From the NCBI RefSeq assembly GCF_965228705.1, contig NZ_OZ245832.1, forward strand, positions 1,364,001 through 1,428,000: a stretch of DNA of 64,000 nt, read 5' to 3'. Of the stretch, positions 8,639 to 18,091 are shown one piece after another. Source of the stretch: Croceimicrobium sp965228705 (GTDB lineage Bacteria > Bacteroidota > Bacteroidia > Flavobacteriales > Schleiferiaceae). The first letter of the stretch is position 1, and every line of letters starts with the position of its first letter. The notes beneath the pieces were generated by a model. That model was not told the origin of the DNA. It saw only the letters and a program-made list of their open reading frames with translations, and ran no database searches. A program made the translations under genes and the position numbers.

Positions 8639-9765
8639 AATCCTGATTCAATTTCATACACCTTTGCCATCTGCCCTTTCACCACCTTCTCCGGAGTAAT
8701 CTTCATTATGGATTTTAATAGAAACTGCCCCCAGGGTTTATGCACCAATTGCCCGAAGCGCCAGGAATTATTGACTACATAATCCACTTTGGTTCGGCGT
8801 TGGGCCTCAAAGTCTATAAAAGCCTCTTTTAAGTTTGGAGCCTTTTTATAAATAAGCTGAGCCAGGTAATAGGCATCCTCAATTCCCTGACAAGCCCCTT
8901 GCCCCATATTAGGAGTAGTGGCATGGGCAGCATCACCTATTAAGCAAGCCTGATCTTTATGCCAGCTATCCAAACGTTTTAAATCCGCTAATTCAGTGCT
9001 GTGCACAAAGTCGGTGGCCCGGATAATTTGATTGACCACAGGATCAAAATTTGCATACATTTCTTGGAGGCTGTCGATACTAATTTCCGCCGGTGAAATT
9101 TCGGAATTGAGCACGGCGAAGAAGTAAACCTGATCTTCAGATATATGGGAAAAGCCAAAACGCCTTTTCGGTCCCCAGAGCTCTTTGCCTTCCTTTCGCA
9201 ATGCTTCCGGTAAGCGAATCTGGGCAATGCCTCGGACACAAATCTGATCGGTATTGCGGTATTCGGAGGCAAAGCCTAAACTATGACGAAGCTTGGATTT
9301 GATACCGTCCGCGCCAATAATCCAATCGGCTTTGCGCTTGGCATTCTCAAACTGAATTTCAATCTGATCGCCTTTCTGTTCATGACCGAGATAAGGCATA
9401 CCCAATTCCACCTTAGCCACGGCTTTTACCTTCTCTAAAAGAATGGCTAGCAATCTGGCGCGGTGAATGGCCACGGTTTGATTGCCAAAACGATCGGCCA
9501 CCACATTGGAATCCACTTCTTTTACCGCTTTTAAATTGGGATATGCGATTTCCATTTTATTGAGCACAAATCCCGCTTTCAAGATCTCATCTTCTATTCC
9601 CAACCATTGCAATACCCGCAAGGCATTGGGCTGCAACCAAAGTCCGGCTCCAACTTCTGATAAATCCTCTGCTCTTTCGTAAACGGTCGACTGTATTCCT
9701 AGCTTTGCTAAGGCCAAGGACATGCTTAATCCGCTTATGCCTCCACCGATAATGGCTATTTCCAT
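8635..9765 (-). CDS. FAD-dependent monooxygenase (PHBH/TetX-like)
   Basis: A 376-residue flavoprotein hydroxylase. The dinucleotide-binding motif IIGGGISGLSMSLALAKLG is at the N-terminus and the second FAD motif LIGDAAHATTPNMGQG lies near residue 275. A central WIIGADGIKSKLR (about 148-160) is the DG-type motif of the family. Such enzymes hydroxylate aromatic or polycyclic substrates using NAD(P)H and O2. The substrate cannot be read from sequence. It is divergent from a TetR regulator, with operator-like repeats over the promoter, which suggests induction by a toxic compound or the substrate itself. Confidence 0.88.
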   Translation of the reverse strand: MEIAIIGGGISGLSMSLALAKLGIQSTVYERAEDLSEVGAGLWLQPNALRVLQWLGIEDEILKAGFVLNKMEIAYPNLKAVKEVDSNVVADRFGNQTVAIHRARLLAILLEKVKAVAKVELGMPYLGHEQKGDQIEIQFENAKRKADWIIGADGIKSKLRHSLGFASEYRNTDQICVRGIAQIRLPEALRKEGKELWGPKRRFGFSHISEDQVYFFAVLNSEISPAEISIDSLQEMYANFDPVVNQIIRATDFVHSTELADLKRLDSWHKDQACLIGDAAHATTPNMGQGACQGIEDAYYLAQLIYKKAPNLKEAFIDFEAQRRTKVDYVVNNSWRFGQLVHKPWGQFLLKSIMKITPEKVVKGQMAKVYEIESGF

Positions 9766-9778
9766 TGGAATCGTAATT

Positions 9779-9815
9779 TTAGGTCAAATTTACTAAATTA
9801 GGTCAAGTGTACTAA
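9779..9815. promoter_or_regulatory. Tandem TetR operator between monooxygenase and tetR
   Basis: Two 18-bp near-identical boxes, TTAGGTCAAATTTACTAA (9779-9796) and TTAGGTCAAGTGTACTAA (9798-9815), start 19 bp apart. Each is partly palindromic (TTAG...CTAA). The reverse-strand -7 box TAAATTTG (9785-9792) of the monooxygenase lies inside box 1, so bound repressor would block its promoter. Confidence 0.7.
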
Positions 9816-9821
9816 TATTTC

Positions 9822-10433
9822 ATGAAGACAAAAGAGCGCATTTTAGTTAAAGCTTTAGAACTATTTAATTCTGAAGGCCTTAAAGAAGTTACTCTACGCA
9901 AGATTGCGGTGGCTCTGGAGATGAGTCAGGGTAATTTGAACTACCATTTCAAAACCAAAGGCGATTTAGTAGCGGCCCTTTACTTCGATTTGGTAGCGCA
10001 TATGGATCGTGAAATGGAAAAGATTGCCCAGGACCAGGCCCTCCTACCCTTGATTTACGAAAGCTCCTGGGTATCGATGAAAACCCTTTACGACTATCGC
10101 TTCATCACCAAGGACCTTTATGCGGTGCTGGACGCTGATCCCGATTTAAAGAAGCATTATTTGGGTCTGCAAGGATTGCGCAAGCAACAGTATATGCAGC
10201 TCTTTAGCCATATGACCCAGCAGGGTCTCATGCGCCCCGAAGAATTTGAAGGCGAATACCTGGGCCTCTATGAGCGCATGAATATCTTAGGCGATAATTG
10301 GATCAATGCCTCCATCCTCTTTAAAGGTAAAGATCAGGCGGTAGTGAAGCATTACCATCGCTTGCTTTTTGAGATGGTTTATCCTTATTTGACGGAGGAG
10401 GGGAAGAAGGTTTATATAAAACAAACTAGCTAA
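9822..10433 (+). CDS. TetR family transcriptional regulator
   Basis: A 203-residue protein with an N-terminal TetR helix-turn-helix (about residues 5-50: ILVKALELFNSEGLKEVTLR, then MSQGNLNYHFKTKGDLV) and an all-helical C-terminal ligand domain. It is divergent from the FAD monooxygenase, and the 56-bp gap holds two matching palindromic boxes. It is therefore most likely a local repressor of both genes. The inducing ligand is unknown. Confidence 0.9.
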   Translation: MKTKERILVKALELFNSEGLKEVTLRKIAVALEMSQGNLNYHFKTKGDLVAALYFDLVAHMDREMEKIAQDQALLPLIYESSWVSMKTLYDYRFITKDLYAVLDADPDLKKHYLGLQGLRKQQYMQLFSHMTQQGLMRPEEFEGEYLGLYERMNILGDNWINASILFKGKDQAVVKHYHRLLFEMVYPYLTEEGKKVYIKQTS

Positions 10434-10771
10434 GTTTTATATAATAAAAGTGGCACTAAACACGAGATGTAGGTAGAGTCGCTTATTCAAATCTTCTTAG
10501 CGCTCCAATATTCCTATAAAAGGCACAATGTTCAATTAAGGTCTCATACCATAATTGCTTTGTAATCAACCATTAGAATTGATTCACTTTTCTAATGGTT
10601 GAATTTTAAAAATACCTCCAGAGATTTCAACTCAATATAGATTTTGAGAAGAAAATCTTCCCAATATAATTATAACTAAAAATCACATCTTATAAGTTAA
10701 AAAACTATACGCTAACATAATAACATTTAATTTTTCATACTTTTCCAACGCTAAAATTTAACCTTAACCTT
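10434..10771. other. AT-rich intergenic region with a 12-bp stem hairpin
   Basis: 338 bp without a gene. CAACCATTAGAA (10567-10578) pairs perfectly with TTCTAATGGTTG (10590-10601) over an 11-base loop, followed by AATTTTAAAAATA. It could be a terminator for tetR or an operator. The remaining sequence is strongly AT-rich and should contain the promoter of the T9SS cargo gene at 10772. No other feature is seen. Confidence 0.5.
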
Positions 10772-13513
10772 ATGAAAAATCACTATCTCTTATTATCAAT
10801 TCTTTTTTTCCTCTCTTATACCTCTTTGGCACAGGAAACTTTTTCCATTGAATTTGGACAGTTTTTTGAACAAGGTTATGGATCAAGTCTTGACGAAGAA
10901 GGAATTGATTTAGGACCTTTTAATACGGACAAACTACTTGTTGGATGGCAAAATGTATCTGATGGTGAGTCAGGCATTAAGGATGCCGCTATATGGCATA
11001 TTGAAGAGAGAGGAAAGGAGCAATACTTGAAACTAATAGGATCTACTGAATATGATGAAGTTGCCACAGGAGTTATACAAGTAGATTCTGAAACATACGC
11101 TGTATGTGTACATCAGAGCTCTAATTGGCAACATTTGAATGTGAAAGGCGGGGATCAAACATGGATTTATCTAATTCAGTCAGGTGGAACAATCTTATGG
11201 TCTTATAATATCACACCAGATGAAGAGGGAGGAATTGCACCTTCTGATATTATTCTTGATGCAAACGAAGAAATCGTTGTTCTCCTTAACAGATTGAATG
11301 CCTCCGGAACGGTTTCAAATGAAATTATAAGTCTTAATAAACTAGGGCAACTCAATTGGTCTTCTTCCCGTTTTTCCCAAAGCTCATTAGGTGGTTGGGC
11401 ATTTGAATTACTTGAGCTTTCAGGAAACTTTATAACCTTAGTTAATGACAGGTCTTTAAATCTACCTTTTGCTATCGAATTCGGCTATGGTGGATCAATA
11501 AACAATGTCGTGAATTATGCCAATTCATTCTCAAATCACTTGTATGGTCTTGATTATGACAACATATCTCAAAGCATTCTTGGTGCAGGATATACGGTGA
11601 TAGAAGGAGATACAAATTCATATGTAGCACGCATATCACAAGGTTTGAGTTTTATTTCCGACTGGAACTATGGAATATCTGGAACTGAAAAATTTATTGA
11701 CATTGTTTCAACAGGTGATGGATTTGTTGCCGGAGGGGTTAGGAGCAATAAAGGAGAAGGTAAATTTGACTGCTACCTCCATCATTTAAATGGGAATTTA
11801 GCAACCTATGCAGAAGAAACAATGGGTGGCTCCACAACTGAAAGGTTGAACAACCTTAACATGATGGTAAGCGGTACCGATGTCTGGTTTGCAGGTCATA
11901 ATATTGAGTGGACACTTGCCGAAAGTGGAAATGCTTATTTGGGAGGTACAACTTTGGGGTTTTCAGTTACAGGTGCGAACTGCAAGATACCAAGAGTCAT
12001 CTTTGTCGACGGAATTCTTGACCCAACCCCCGGAACATATGGCGCTTATCAAGGTGGTTATGGAATTGGAAATTCTTCGGATAATTTAACAACCCTTCAA
12101 AATATACAATCTGTAGGTGGAAATATTATCGTCTTATACGATATTGACCGAGTGCTAGTAGACCTTAAAAATGGATCCCTATCTCAAAATAGTCAACTGG
12201 TACAGTTTATTGAAGATTTTATCAATCAAGCTACTTCCTCACCATTTAACTTTACAGTTGGAATAGTGATGGGACCAGGGATAATGAAGTTGAACACAGT
12301 CTCAAACTGGCTTTCAGCTACAAACGGTGTTTCTTATTGGAATTACATAAAACCGTCTAAACTTAATTTCATGGTTCTTGAGCATGAGTTTTGGGCATTG
12401 GCTGGAAATCAAGATTTCAGATTAGTTGATCAAGATTCATGGACAAAGAAACCTCTAATTAAGGCTTACAATGGTGGAAACCCACCTGCAAATAATATTA
12501 ATCATGGGTTTCAAAATAATGCTCCTAATCAGAATATCAAAAACTTGTTTTTTGATCAAAGTGTTAGAGACCATCACTACTTTTTAGACGAATTAAGGAA
12601 ATCCACCGATAATAGTGCGAACAATTGGAAGATCTTCGATTATATATCATCCTTTTGGAATCCACATGCGACGAGCAGTTGGGGCACGAAAAAACACTAC
12701 AGCAACCTAGATTTAAACAATCCATCATTATCAATTTCTAATTTTGAGATGGATTCGATTCTATATGGAAATCAATTTGCGGATTACACTAAAACCCAAT
12801 CCGACGCGATTTTTTTAACCTATTATCGCCCTCCTGTTTATGTTCAAGACTACCAGCTTGGGAATTTGACCGATCCTTGGGTTATACGATTACAATCATT
12901 AATGATAAACTCACCAAATGCTCCTGCTAATATTATTCCATTGTTTAGTTCAGAAGTTGTTGGTTGTAATTTAGGTTATAATTGGACAACAAGTACGGTT
13001 AGGTCTTGTGGAGTAGATAGATTAGGAGCCTGGTTTGGAGGACCAAACACATTGAAACTAGCCGAATCATATTACTACACTGATCACACAACCCGATTCT
13101 TTTCAACAGTTTCAAGTACGTGCCCAACCTGTTTAACTGATATTAATATTGTAGGAATGGGATGGTACCAGCTTAATTGCATCTTAGCTTCAGAGAATAA
13201 CGCTAATGGAGTTATGACAGGAAACAACTCAAGGTTACCATGCGGCAGTATAGGTGGCTATCTTACTGAAGAGAAGATTATTGATTCCTTAAACCAGTTT
13301 TCGATTTATCCAAACCCTTCTACTGGAGTGCTTTCATTCACTGGAAATGTAAAAGGAGAAAATGTTAAGGTGTATAATCAGCAAGGGCAACTCTTGAAAG
13401 CAGAAAAATTAAATAACTCTCTTCAGGTAGATTTAGAAGGTTTACCAAACGGGATCTATTACGTTTCTATACCAAAGCTTAACTTGTCCTGGAAACTAAT
13501 TCTCATCGATTAA
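10772..13513 (+). CDS. Large secreted protein with T9SS type A sorting domain
   Basis: A 913-residue protein with a signal peptide (hydrophobic stretch ending at SLAQ, about residue 20). It ends with a type IX sorting domain of about 75 residues: FSIYPNPSTGVLSF, then VKVYNQQGQLL and LPNGIYYVSI. This sends it through the outer membrane to the surface or medium. The first ~400 residues hold repeated beta-propeller-like segments (WIYLIQSGGTILWSYN, GGSTTERLNNL). Residues ~410-800 look like a separate globular, possibly barrel-type, domain with cysteine pairs (CPTCL) near the end. I do not recognise its catalytic family. It is followed after 2 bp by another T9SS cargo gene. Confidence 0.8.
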   Translation: MKNHYLLLSILFFLSYTSLAQETFSIEFGQFFEQGYGSSLDEEGIDLGPFNTDKLLVGWQNVSDGESGIKDAAIWHIEERGKEQYLKLIGSTEYDEVATGVIQVDSETYAVCVHQSSNWQHLNVKGGDQTWIYLIQSGGTILWSYNITPDEEGGIAPSDIILDANEEIVVLLNRLNASGTVSNEIISLNKLGQLNWSSSRFSQSSLGGWAFELLELSGNFITLVNDRSLNLPFAIEFGYGGSINNVVNYANSFSNHLYGLDYDNISQSILGAGYTVIEGDTNSYVARISQGLSFISDWNYGISGTEKFIDIVSTGDGFVAGGVRSNKGEGKFDCYLHHLNGNLATYAEETMGGSTTERLNNLNMMVSGTDVWFAGHNIEWTLAESGNAYLGGTTLGFSVTGANCKIPRVIFVDGILDPTPGTYGAYQGGYGIGNSSDNLTTLQNIQSVGGNIIVLYDIDRVLVDLKNGSLSQNSQLVQFIEDFINQATSSPFNFTVGIVMGPGIMKLNTVSNWLSATNGVSYWNYIKPSKLNFMVLEHEFWALAGNQDFRLVDQDSWTKKPLIKAYNGGNPPANNINHGFQNNAPNQNIKNLFFDQSVRDHHYFLDELRKSTDNSANNWKIFDYISSFWNPHATSSWGTKKHYSNLDLNNPSLSISNFEMDSILYGNQFADYTKTQSDAIFLTYYRPPVYVQDYQLGNLTDPWVIRLQSLMINSPNAPANIIPLFSSEVVGCNLGYNWTTSTVRSCGVDRLGAWFGGPNTLKLAESYYYTDHTTRFFSTVSSTCPTCLTDINIVGMGWYQLNCILASENNANGVMTGNNSRLPCGSIGGYLTEEKIIDSLNQFSIYPNPSTGVLSFTGNVKGENVKVYNQQGQLLKAEKLNNSLQVDLEGLPNGIYYVSIPKLNLSWKLILID

Positions 13514-13515
13514 AG

Positions 13516-14988
13516 ATGAAATCTACACAAAATTGGACCTTTCTATTATTTATTGTGCCGTTCTGGACTTGGGGCCAATGGACCCATCCCTACATTACAG
13601 GTCAGGGTTATGGATATGGCTCAAATAGTGTACACGGCACTTTTGATGGCTATTTTACAGGTGATAGTCTGAAAACTTTTGGCCTGCAGCAAATTGGATC
13701 AAGCTCCTCACCTGAATACGAATACTTTCAAGATAGCTATGATTTAATAAGTGGAACATTCGGACTTTCTAAAATTATCTATCAATGGGACGGCTCCCCC
13801 ACCAATGATCGTAAACTTCAATCCTTTAACCGATATTCAAATGGCTACATAGTCAATAAAAATGGAAACGGCATAAGTGCTGCGATCCGCTACATTAGAA
13901 ATTTAGATGGTACAATTATTAGAGTGGATAGTGCTCAACGAAGCTTAATCAAGACGATGCAGCGTGTAGATTCTACTCACTCCTTCCTATGCTCAGGATT
14001 GGGAGCGGACCTGTTTTTACTGGATTGGTTTACCGGAGATACCATTCAAACATTTAGTTCAGATACAATTGCTCAATTATACAATGGTGCTCTAAATCCC
14101 ACTAATTGGGAAATTTCATTTTACCACAATGATGGACTTTACATTTATCTGAAAGTGTTTGAACCTACCCTGGTTTTCTCTTATGGTTATGAAATTCTAA
14201 AGCTGAATATCTCAAACGGGAAACTGGAAAATTTTAAAACATTTAAGGAGGAATCCTCAATATTTAGCTCCTCCCAAAGTTTTGCTATGATTGTTAAGGA
14301 TTCCATTCGCGATTTTGGAACTAATTATATAAGCTATCATAGCATCTATAATTCTCTGTGGCAGAAAACGCATTCCCTTTCCTTTCTATCTGAAAAGTTT
14401 TATGGGAATGAGACTGGTTCTGTTCCTGTATACTTTAGTGATTCATTAGTCCTGTTTTGTTCAAATGTAAAAGACAAGAGGATCCCTCCCGATAACCAAA
14501 TAAAGGGTTCTCAACTTCGGATTTATGATCTAGTAAACAACAGCTGGCTCGGTTCTGCTCAATTCTTTGCAGCAAACACTGGCTCAAGCTTTATCCTTGG
14601 TGAAATTTTTGGGGTCAAAAAAGGATATATCTATCTAAATACCCAGCATGATGTAAGCAATTTCAATTATAGTCTGCTCCTGTGCTTACCCTTGGATTTA
14701 AATTATGACAACAGCTTATTCTACCGAAACCTGGGAGAAGTAGATATCAAGAAAAATAAAACTTTAGAGGTTTACCCTAATCCAGTTCAAAAGAGCATAA
14801 AAATAATCACCGATCAGTCTTACGATAAAATTCATTTTTACTCCACTAATGGCAAGCTCATTAAGACCTCTTCATACACTGAATCCTCTCAATATTCAAC
14901 CGGTTCTTTAGCACCTGGGCTATATCAATTAGTACTTGTATCCAAGAACAAGGCTATTGCTGAGACGAAAGTAATTAAGGTGGATTGA
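13516..14988 (+). CDS. Secreted protein with T9SS type A sorting domain
   Basis: A 490-residue protein with a signal peptide (WTFLLFIVPFWTWGQ). The body is rich in beta strands and aromatic residues. The C-terminal sorting domain (about residues 415-490: LEVYPNPVQKSIKI, IHFYSTNGKLI, LAPGLYQLVL) marks it for type IX export. It starts 2 bp after the previous cargo gene, so the two form an operon and may act together at the cell surface. No enzymatic motif is visible. The shared layout of a propeller-like N-terminal part plus sorting domain suggests a binding or structural role, but this is a guess. Confidence 0.78.
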   Translation: MKSTQNWTFLLFIVPFWTWGQWTHPYITGQGYGYGSNSVHGTFDGYFTGDSLKTFGLQQIGSSSSPEYEYFQDSYDLISGTFGLSKIIYQWDGSPTNDRKLQSFNRYSNGYIVNKNGNGISAAIRYIRNLDGTIIRVDSAQRSLIKTMQRVDSTHSFLCSGLGADLFLLDWFTGDTIQTFSSDTIAQLYNGALNPTNWEISFYHNDGLYIYLKVFEPTLVFSYGYEILKLNISNGKLENFKTFKEESSIFSSSQSFAMIVKDSIRDFGTNYISYHSIYNSLWQKTHSLSFLSEKFYGNETGSVPVYFSDSLVLFCSNVKDKRIPPDNQIKGSQLRIYDLVNNSWLGSAQFFAANTGSSFILGEIFGVKKGYIYLNTQHDVSNFNYSLLLCLPLDLNYDNSLFYRNLGEVDIKKNKTLEVYPNPVQKSIKIITDQSYDKIHFYSTNGKLIKTSSYTESSQYSTGSLAPGLYQLVLVSKNKAIAETKVIKVD

Positions 14989-15130
14989 TCTTTCTACAAT
15001 TTTGTAGCAGAGCTAATGCCGCCCACTATTTAAATGTATTATTAAAGCTTATTGAAATTAATTAAAGCGCTATCTGATCCTGTATTAAATGTAAAGAGGA
15101 TTAATCAGATTAAGATTTACCCTGGCAACG

Positions 15131-15796
15131 ATGTATGGGTTATCTATTAAAATTGAATTGCTCAAAATGGATATTGACTCAAGTATATGGGACCAGTCCT
15201 ATCATTTAGGTAATACTATGCCTCAAATTTGGTATTACCACTTTCAGATTTTGTTTACCTCGGCTTTGACGCTTAAAAAAAATGCACTTGAAGGTGACTA
15301 TTTTATCAGGAATTCAAATATTTCAGATTTTAAGCCTGGGACGCCAGAACATAATGAAGGCTGGAAAAGAGAAAATGGCAGGCCGGCAGCAATGTTACTC
15401 GCTTATTCTATTGAAAACCTATTGAAAGGAATTTATGCAAAAAAGCTGTTTTCAATGGATAACGAAAAGTCCAAAAATGATCTCATTAGTAATTTACCTC
15501 AAGATATGAGAGGACATTGGATGAATAAATTTATACGTGATAAATTAGAAATAGAACTTAGTGAAAATGAAAATGTAACACTTTTAGCTTTAAGCCATGC
15601 ATCCCGCTGGTTTGGCAGATATGCTACAGCAATCAATTTAGAAGAATACAAACAATTCAGTAATATTAATGGCTATTCTATTATTCATAAGATAATTTTC
15701 ACTGATTTTGGTGATGAATTCCCATTTGGTCAAGAGGTTGATGGCATACTAGACAAGTTAGAACCTATGATCCGTGATAAAAACTATTTCAATTAA
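15131..15796 (+). CDS. Hypothetical protein, helical, HEPN-like appearance
   Basis: A 221-residue soluble protein. The stretch RPAAMLLAYSIENLLKGIY followed by a long helical region resembles the core of HEPN-type or related nucleotide-binding helical bundles, but the catalytic RxxxxH motif is not evident. Starts at 15131 or 15167 (MDIDSSIWDQ) are both possible. The gene stands alone, with AT-rich DNA upstream and a fragment of another gene downstream. No toxin-antitoxin partner is adjacent. The function is unknown. Confidence 0.5.
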   Translation: MYGLSIKIELLKMDIDSSIWDQSYHLGNTMPQIWYYHFQILFTSALTLKKNALEGDYFIRNSNISDFKPGTPEHNEGWKRENGRPAAMLLAYSIENLLKGIYAKKLFSMDNEKSKNDLISNLPQDMRGHWMNKFIRDKLEIELSENENVTLLALSHASRWFGRYATAINLEEYKQFSNINGYSIIHKIIFTDFGDEFPFGQEVDGILDKLEPMIRDKNYFN

Positions 15797-15809
15797 AAAC
15801 CCACATAAT

Positions 15810-15944
15810 TTATACCACCCTCAACTTCTTAAGCTCTTCTCTATCACATTTCTCCTGATTTACCTGGTTTATAAAGATAGTTCGCATGTTGGAATGAGAG
15901 GCCAGCATCATGGCCACTTCAGTTGGTAGGCTATCCTGTAGCAT
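15810..15944 (-). pseudogene. Short reading frame, possible gene remnant
   Basis: A 44-codon reverse-strand frame starting MLQDSLPTEVAMMLASHSNM and ending in a normal stop. The coding pattern extends a few codons upstream of the ATG (FYDLKYA) before a stop. The text faintly resembles the C-terminal end of a tyrosine recombinase (LPTEVAMML-SHSNMRT), but the catalytic tyrosine is not evident. It is probably a decayed 3' end; a genuine small protein is less likely. Confidence 0.3.
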
Positions 15945-16075
15945 TGCATACTTCAGATCGTAAAATCAACTTTGCCAATAAAATTCATTAATGGACACCA
16001 TTTAATGGAAAGACATTCACTACTAGATTGCTTGCACCTATCTAGGATAAGCAAACTCATCCTAAATAGCCTTAA

Positions 16076-16558
16076 TCACCCCACCAAGCTTGCAATCCTC
16101 CTATACTCCTTCCACTTAGGATCGTATTTAAAGCCGCAGCCGAACTCGATCCATTTGTCTTCCTTTTCATTTAAATCCATTAAGGTAGCTTGGGCAAACT
16201 CGGGATTGTCAATATACATATCCATGATCATCCCAAAATCAGTAGCGACTCTTGCCACTACATGAACCACGCATTCTTTTTTGAGAAGATCCCTAAAGAA
16301 GTCCTCAATTGTTCCCATATCTAAATCTTCAGAGCCTGAATCATCTATTTCCACGCTAAACTGAAGATTGTAGGGACAATACTTTTTATAAGGGTAATCT
16401 TTATAGGCTAAATCCAGCCATCCCGTTGCTGGCTTCCCGGTTTCAGTCTCCGTCATTAGGAGAGAAATAGAATTAGGGGGATAAACCCCTTCAGTAGACC
16501 GAATTGTATCCCAATCCAGAGCTTCTTTGTTGCTTTTAAAAAAATTGAGTAGTCCCAT
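16076..16558 (-). CDS. Hypothetical protein
   Basis: A 160-residue soluble protein with no signal peptide or membrane segment. It is acidic in the middle (VEIDDSGSEDLDMGTIEDFF) and has mixed alpha/beta character. It resembles small proteins of the DUF695/immunity type in size and composition, but no family is securely recognised. The ATG at 16558 (MGLLNFFKSN) is preferred as the only plausible start. It lies in a run of leftward genes of uncertain function (16.0-18.8 kb). Confidence 0.55.
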   Translation of the reverse strand: MGLLNFFKSNKEALDWDTIRSTEGVYPPNSISLLMTETETGKPATGWLDLAYKDYPYKKYCPYNLQFSVEIDDSGSEDLDMGTIEDFFRDLLKKECVVHVVARVATDFGMIMDMYIDNPEFAQATLMDLNEKEDKWIEFGCGFKYDPKWKEYRRIASLVG

Positions 16559-16613
16559 ATTTATATAGTTTCATCAATGAAACAAACACCTTAGATTAAT
16601 AATTTAATTGCTT

Positions 16614-17357
16614 TCAATCGGCATTAAGCCTATCCATTATAGTCTTGAAATTAGGATTATTTGAACTTCCACTCTCATCCATTTCAAAATGATTGAGCAA
16701 GGCCCATTCAATTTGCTTGAGGATTGTTTCCTTTTGTTCCGTATTAGTGATTTTATCCAGACTCTTCATGAGTAATTCGGGCTGACAAATAAAACAAGCT
16801 CCCAAAGAGTACAAAGGCTCTTCATTAACTGATTCTAGGTTGACCCAGATGGTTGCGATGAGTTTATCAATAAGCTGAAGGTCTTTGCTGGTACAGAAGT
16901 AATCAGGAATTAATTGAAGAATAGGATTGAATTTCGTATCCGTATGTTGATTCAACACTTCCGTAATTAATTCTGAATTTAAAGAGTCACTACCATTCAA
17001 AGTAAGGTTCAAACTATCCGCCAAAACTCTCTGCCTGTCTAGTACTTCTAGTATAAGTCCTTTAAGGGAATCACGGTCAAGAGCACTTAAGTCCTGAATA
17101 CTACTTCTCGGAATAAAACCTTCCATTTGACTTCCCTTCCAAGGACTCAAGCATGCCCAAACTGACTCATCCTCTAATTGGTAGTAGAAATTGGCATCCT
17201 TATACAAGGTGTCTATGCTGTGAAATTGCATCCCTGGCCCATTTCGAACCTCTATAAAATTGAGACTATCAATAAGAACCGCAGGTCCTTTCTGAGCTAG
17301 CATTGAAAATGAAAAACAAAGCATTAGGCATGGTAGTATAGTGCTTTTTATTTTCAT
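16614..17357 (-). CDS. Secreted protein with N-terminal SH3b-like domain
   Basis: A 247-residue protein with a signal peptide (ILPCLMLCFSFSMLAQ, cleavage near residue 21). Residues about 25-90 look like a bacterial SH3 domain (LNFIEVRNGPGMQFHSIDTL ... VWACLSPWKG ... GFIPRSSI). The C-terminal two thirds is helical and unassigned. Bacterial SH3 domains usually bind peptidoglycan or other cell-wall partners in the periplasm. No catalytic residues are visible. Confidence 0.6.
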   Translation of the reverse strand: MKIKSTILPCLMLCFSFSMLAQKGPAVLIDSLNFIEVRNGPGMQFHSIDTLYKDANFYYQLEDESVWACLSPWKGSQMEGFIPRSSIQDLSALDRDSLKGLILEVLDRQRVLADSLNLTLNGSDSLNSELITEVLNQHTDTKFNPILQLIPDYFCTSKDLQLIDKLIATIWVNLESVNEEPLYSLGACFICQPELLMKSLDKITNTEQKETILKQIEWALLNHFEMDESGSSNNPNFKTIMDRLNAD

Positions 17358-17470
17358 CTAATCTATTTAGAAATGAGCATGTAATACATCCTCTTAATTT
17401 CGGTAGGCTTGGTAAAAAAACAGAAATCTCCAATCTGTTCTTCTAGTTTAATCATTGGGAAGGCAGAAAT

Positions 17471-18091
17471 CTAAATGCCTGAAATTAAATCCTTTTCAAT
17501 TAAATGCCTTAATTCCAATAATGATATACCCTCCTCTGGAGTTTGATCTATATTCCAATCAAGAAATTCCAGTGTACCAACAAATGAAATCACATTGTAC
17601 TCTCCCAATATATGGTCGAGGTAAAGAAAGAATAATGCCTGACTGCCGATTAAATTTGAATTCAAATTCTTGATATAGACTGCGGCATTCACCTTTCGAT
17701 GGGTAGAGTCGATCTCAGGGATCACTAGAATATGACTACTTGGGAATTCGGTTTCTTCAAAATTTAGGCTGATCTCATCTTTAGCCTGACGAAACTTATG
17801 GACTATCCAATTTTCAATAACTGGCTTAGCTTCAAAAAGAACTTCCACTGGCCTAAGCCCCTCTTTCTGACCATCTGCACTTAGGATCAAGACTGTTTCC
17901 CCATTTTCACCAATAGTCATTTCAGGGTAAAGCATGGGATGATATTCTCTAGCCTTTGCACTTAATTGATTGTAGATCCCGTAATCCTTAAAGTCGGATC
18001 GGATAAAATCCTCCAATTCATTTTTATGGCGAATCACCCATTTCCAGAATTTTTCTTCCCTAGTAGAACGTTTAAAAATAGTAATGGCCAT
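17471..18091 (-). CDS. Hypothetical protein, DUF695-like size and fold
   Basis: A 206-residue soluble protein without signal peptide. The beta-rich region EMTIGENGETVLILSADGQ and later strands (SHILVIPEIDSTHRKVNAAVY, ALFFLYLDHILGEYNVISFV) suggest a small alpha/beta domain. The stop of the upstream yiiX-like gene and the start of this gene share base 18091, so the two are translationally coupled. No function is known to me. Confidence 0.6.
   Translation of the reverse strand: MAITIFKRSTREEKFWKWVIRHKNELEDFIRSDFKDYGIYNQLSAKAREYHPMLYPEMTIGENGETVLILSADGQKEGLRPVEVLFEAKPVIENWIVHKFRQAKDEISLNFEETEFPSSHILVIPEIDSTHRKVNAAVYIKNLNSNLIGSQALFFLYLDHILGEYNVISFVGTLEFLDWNIDQTPEEGISLLELRHLIEKDLISGI

Noticed and set aside
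15131..15796. HEPN toxin
   Set aside because: No RxxxxH motif and no antitoxin partner were seen.
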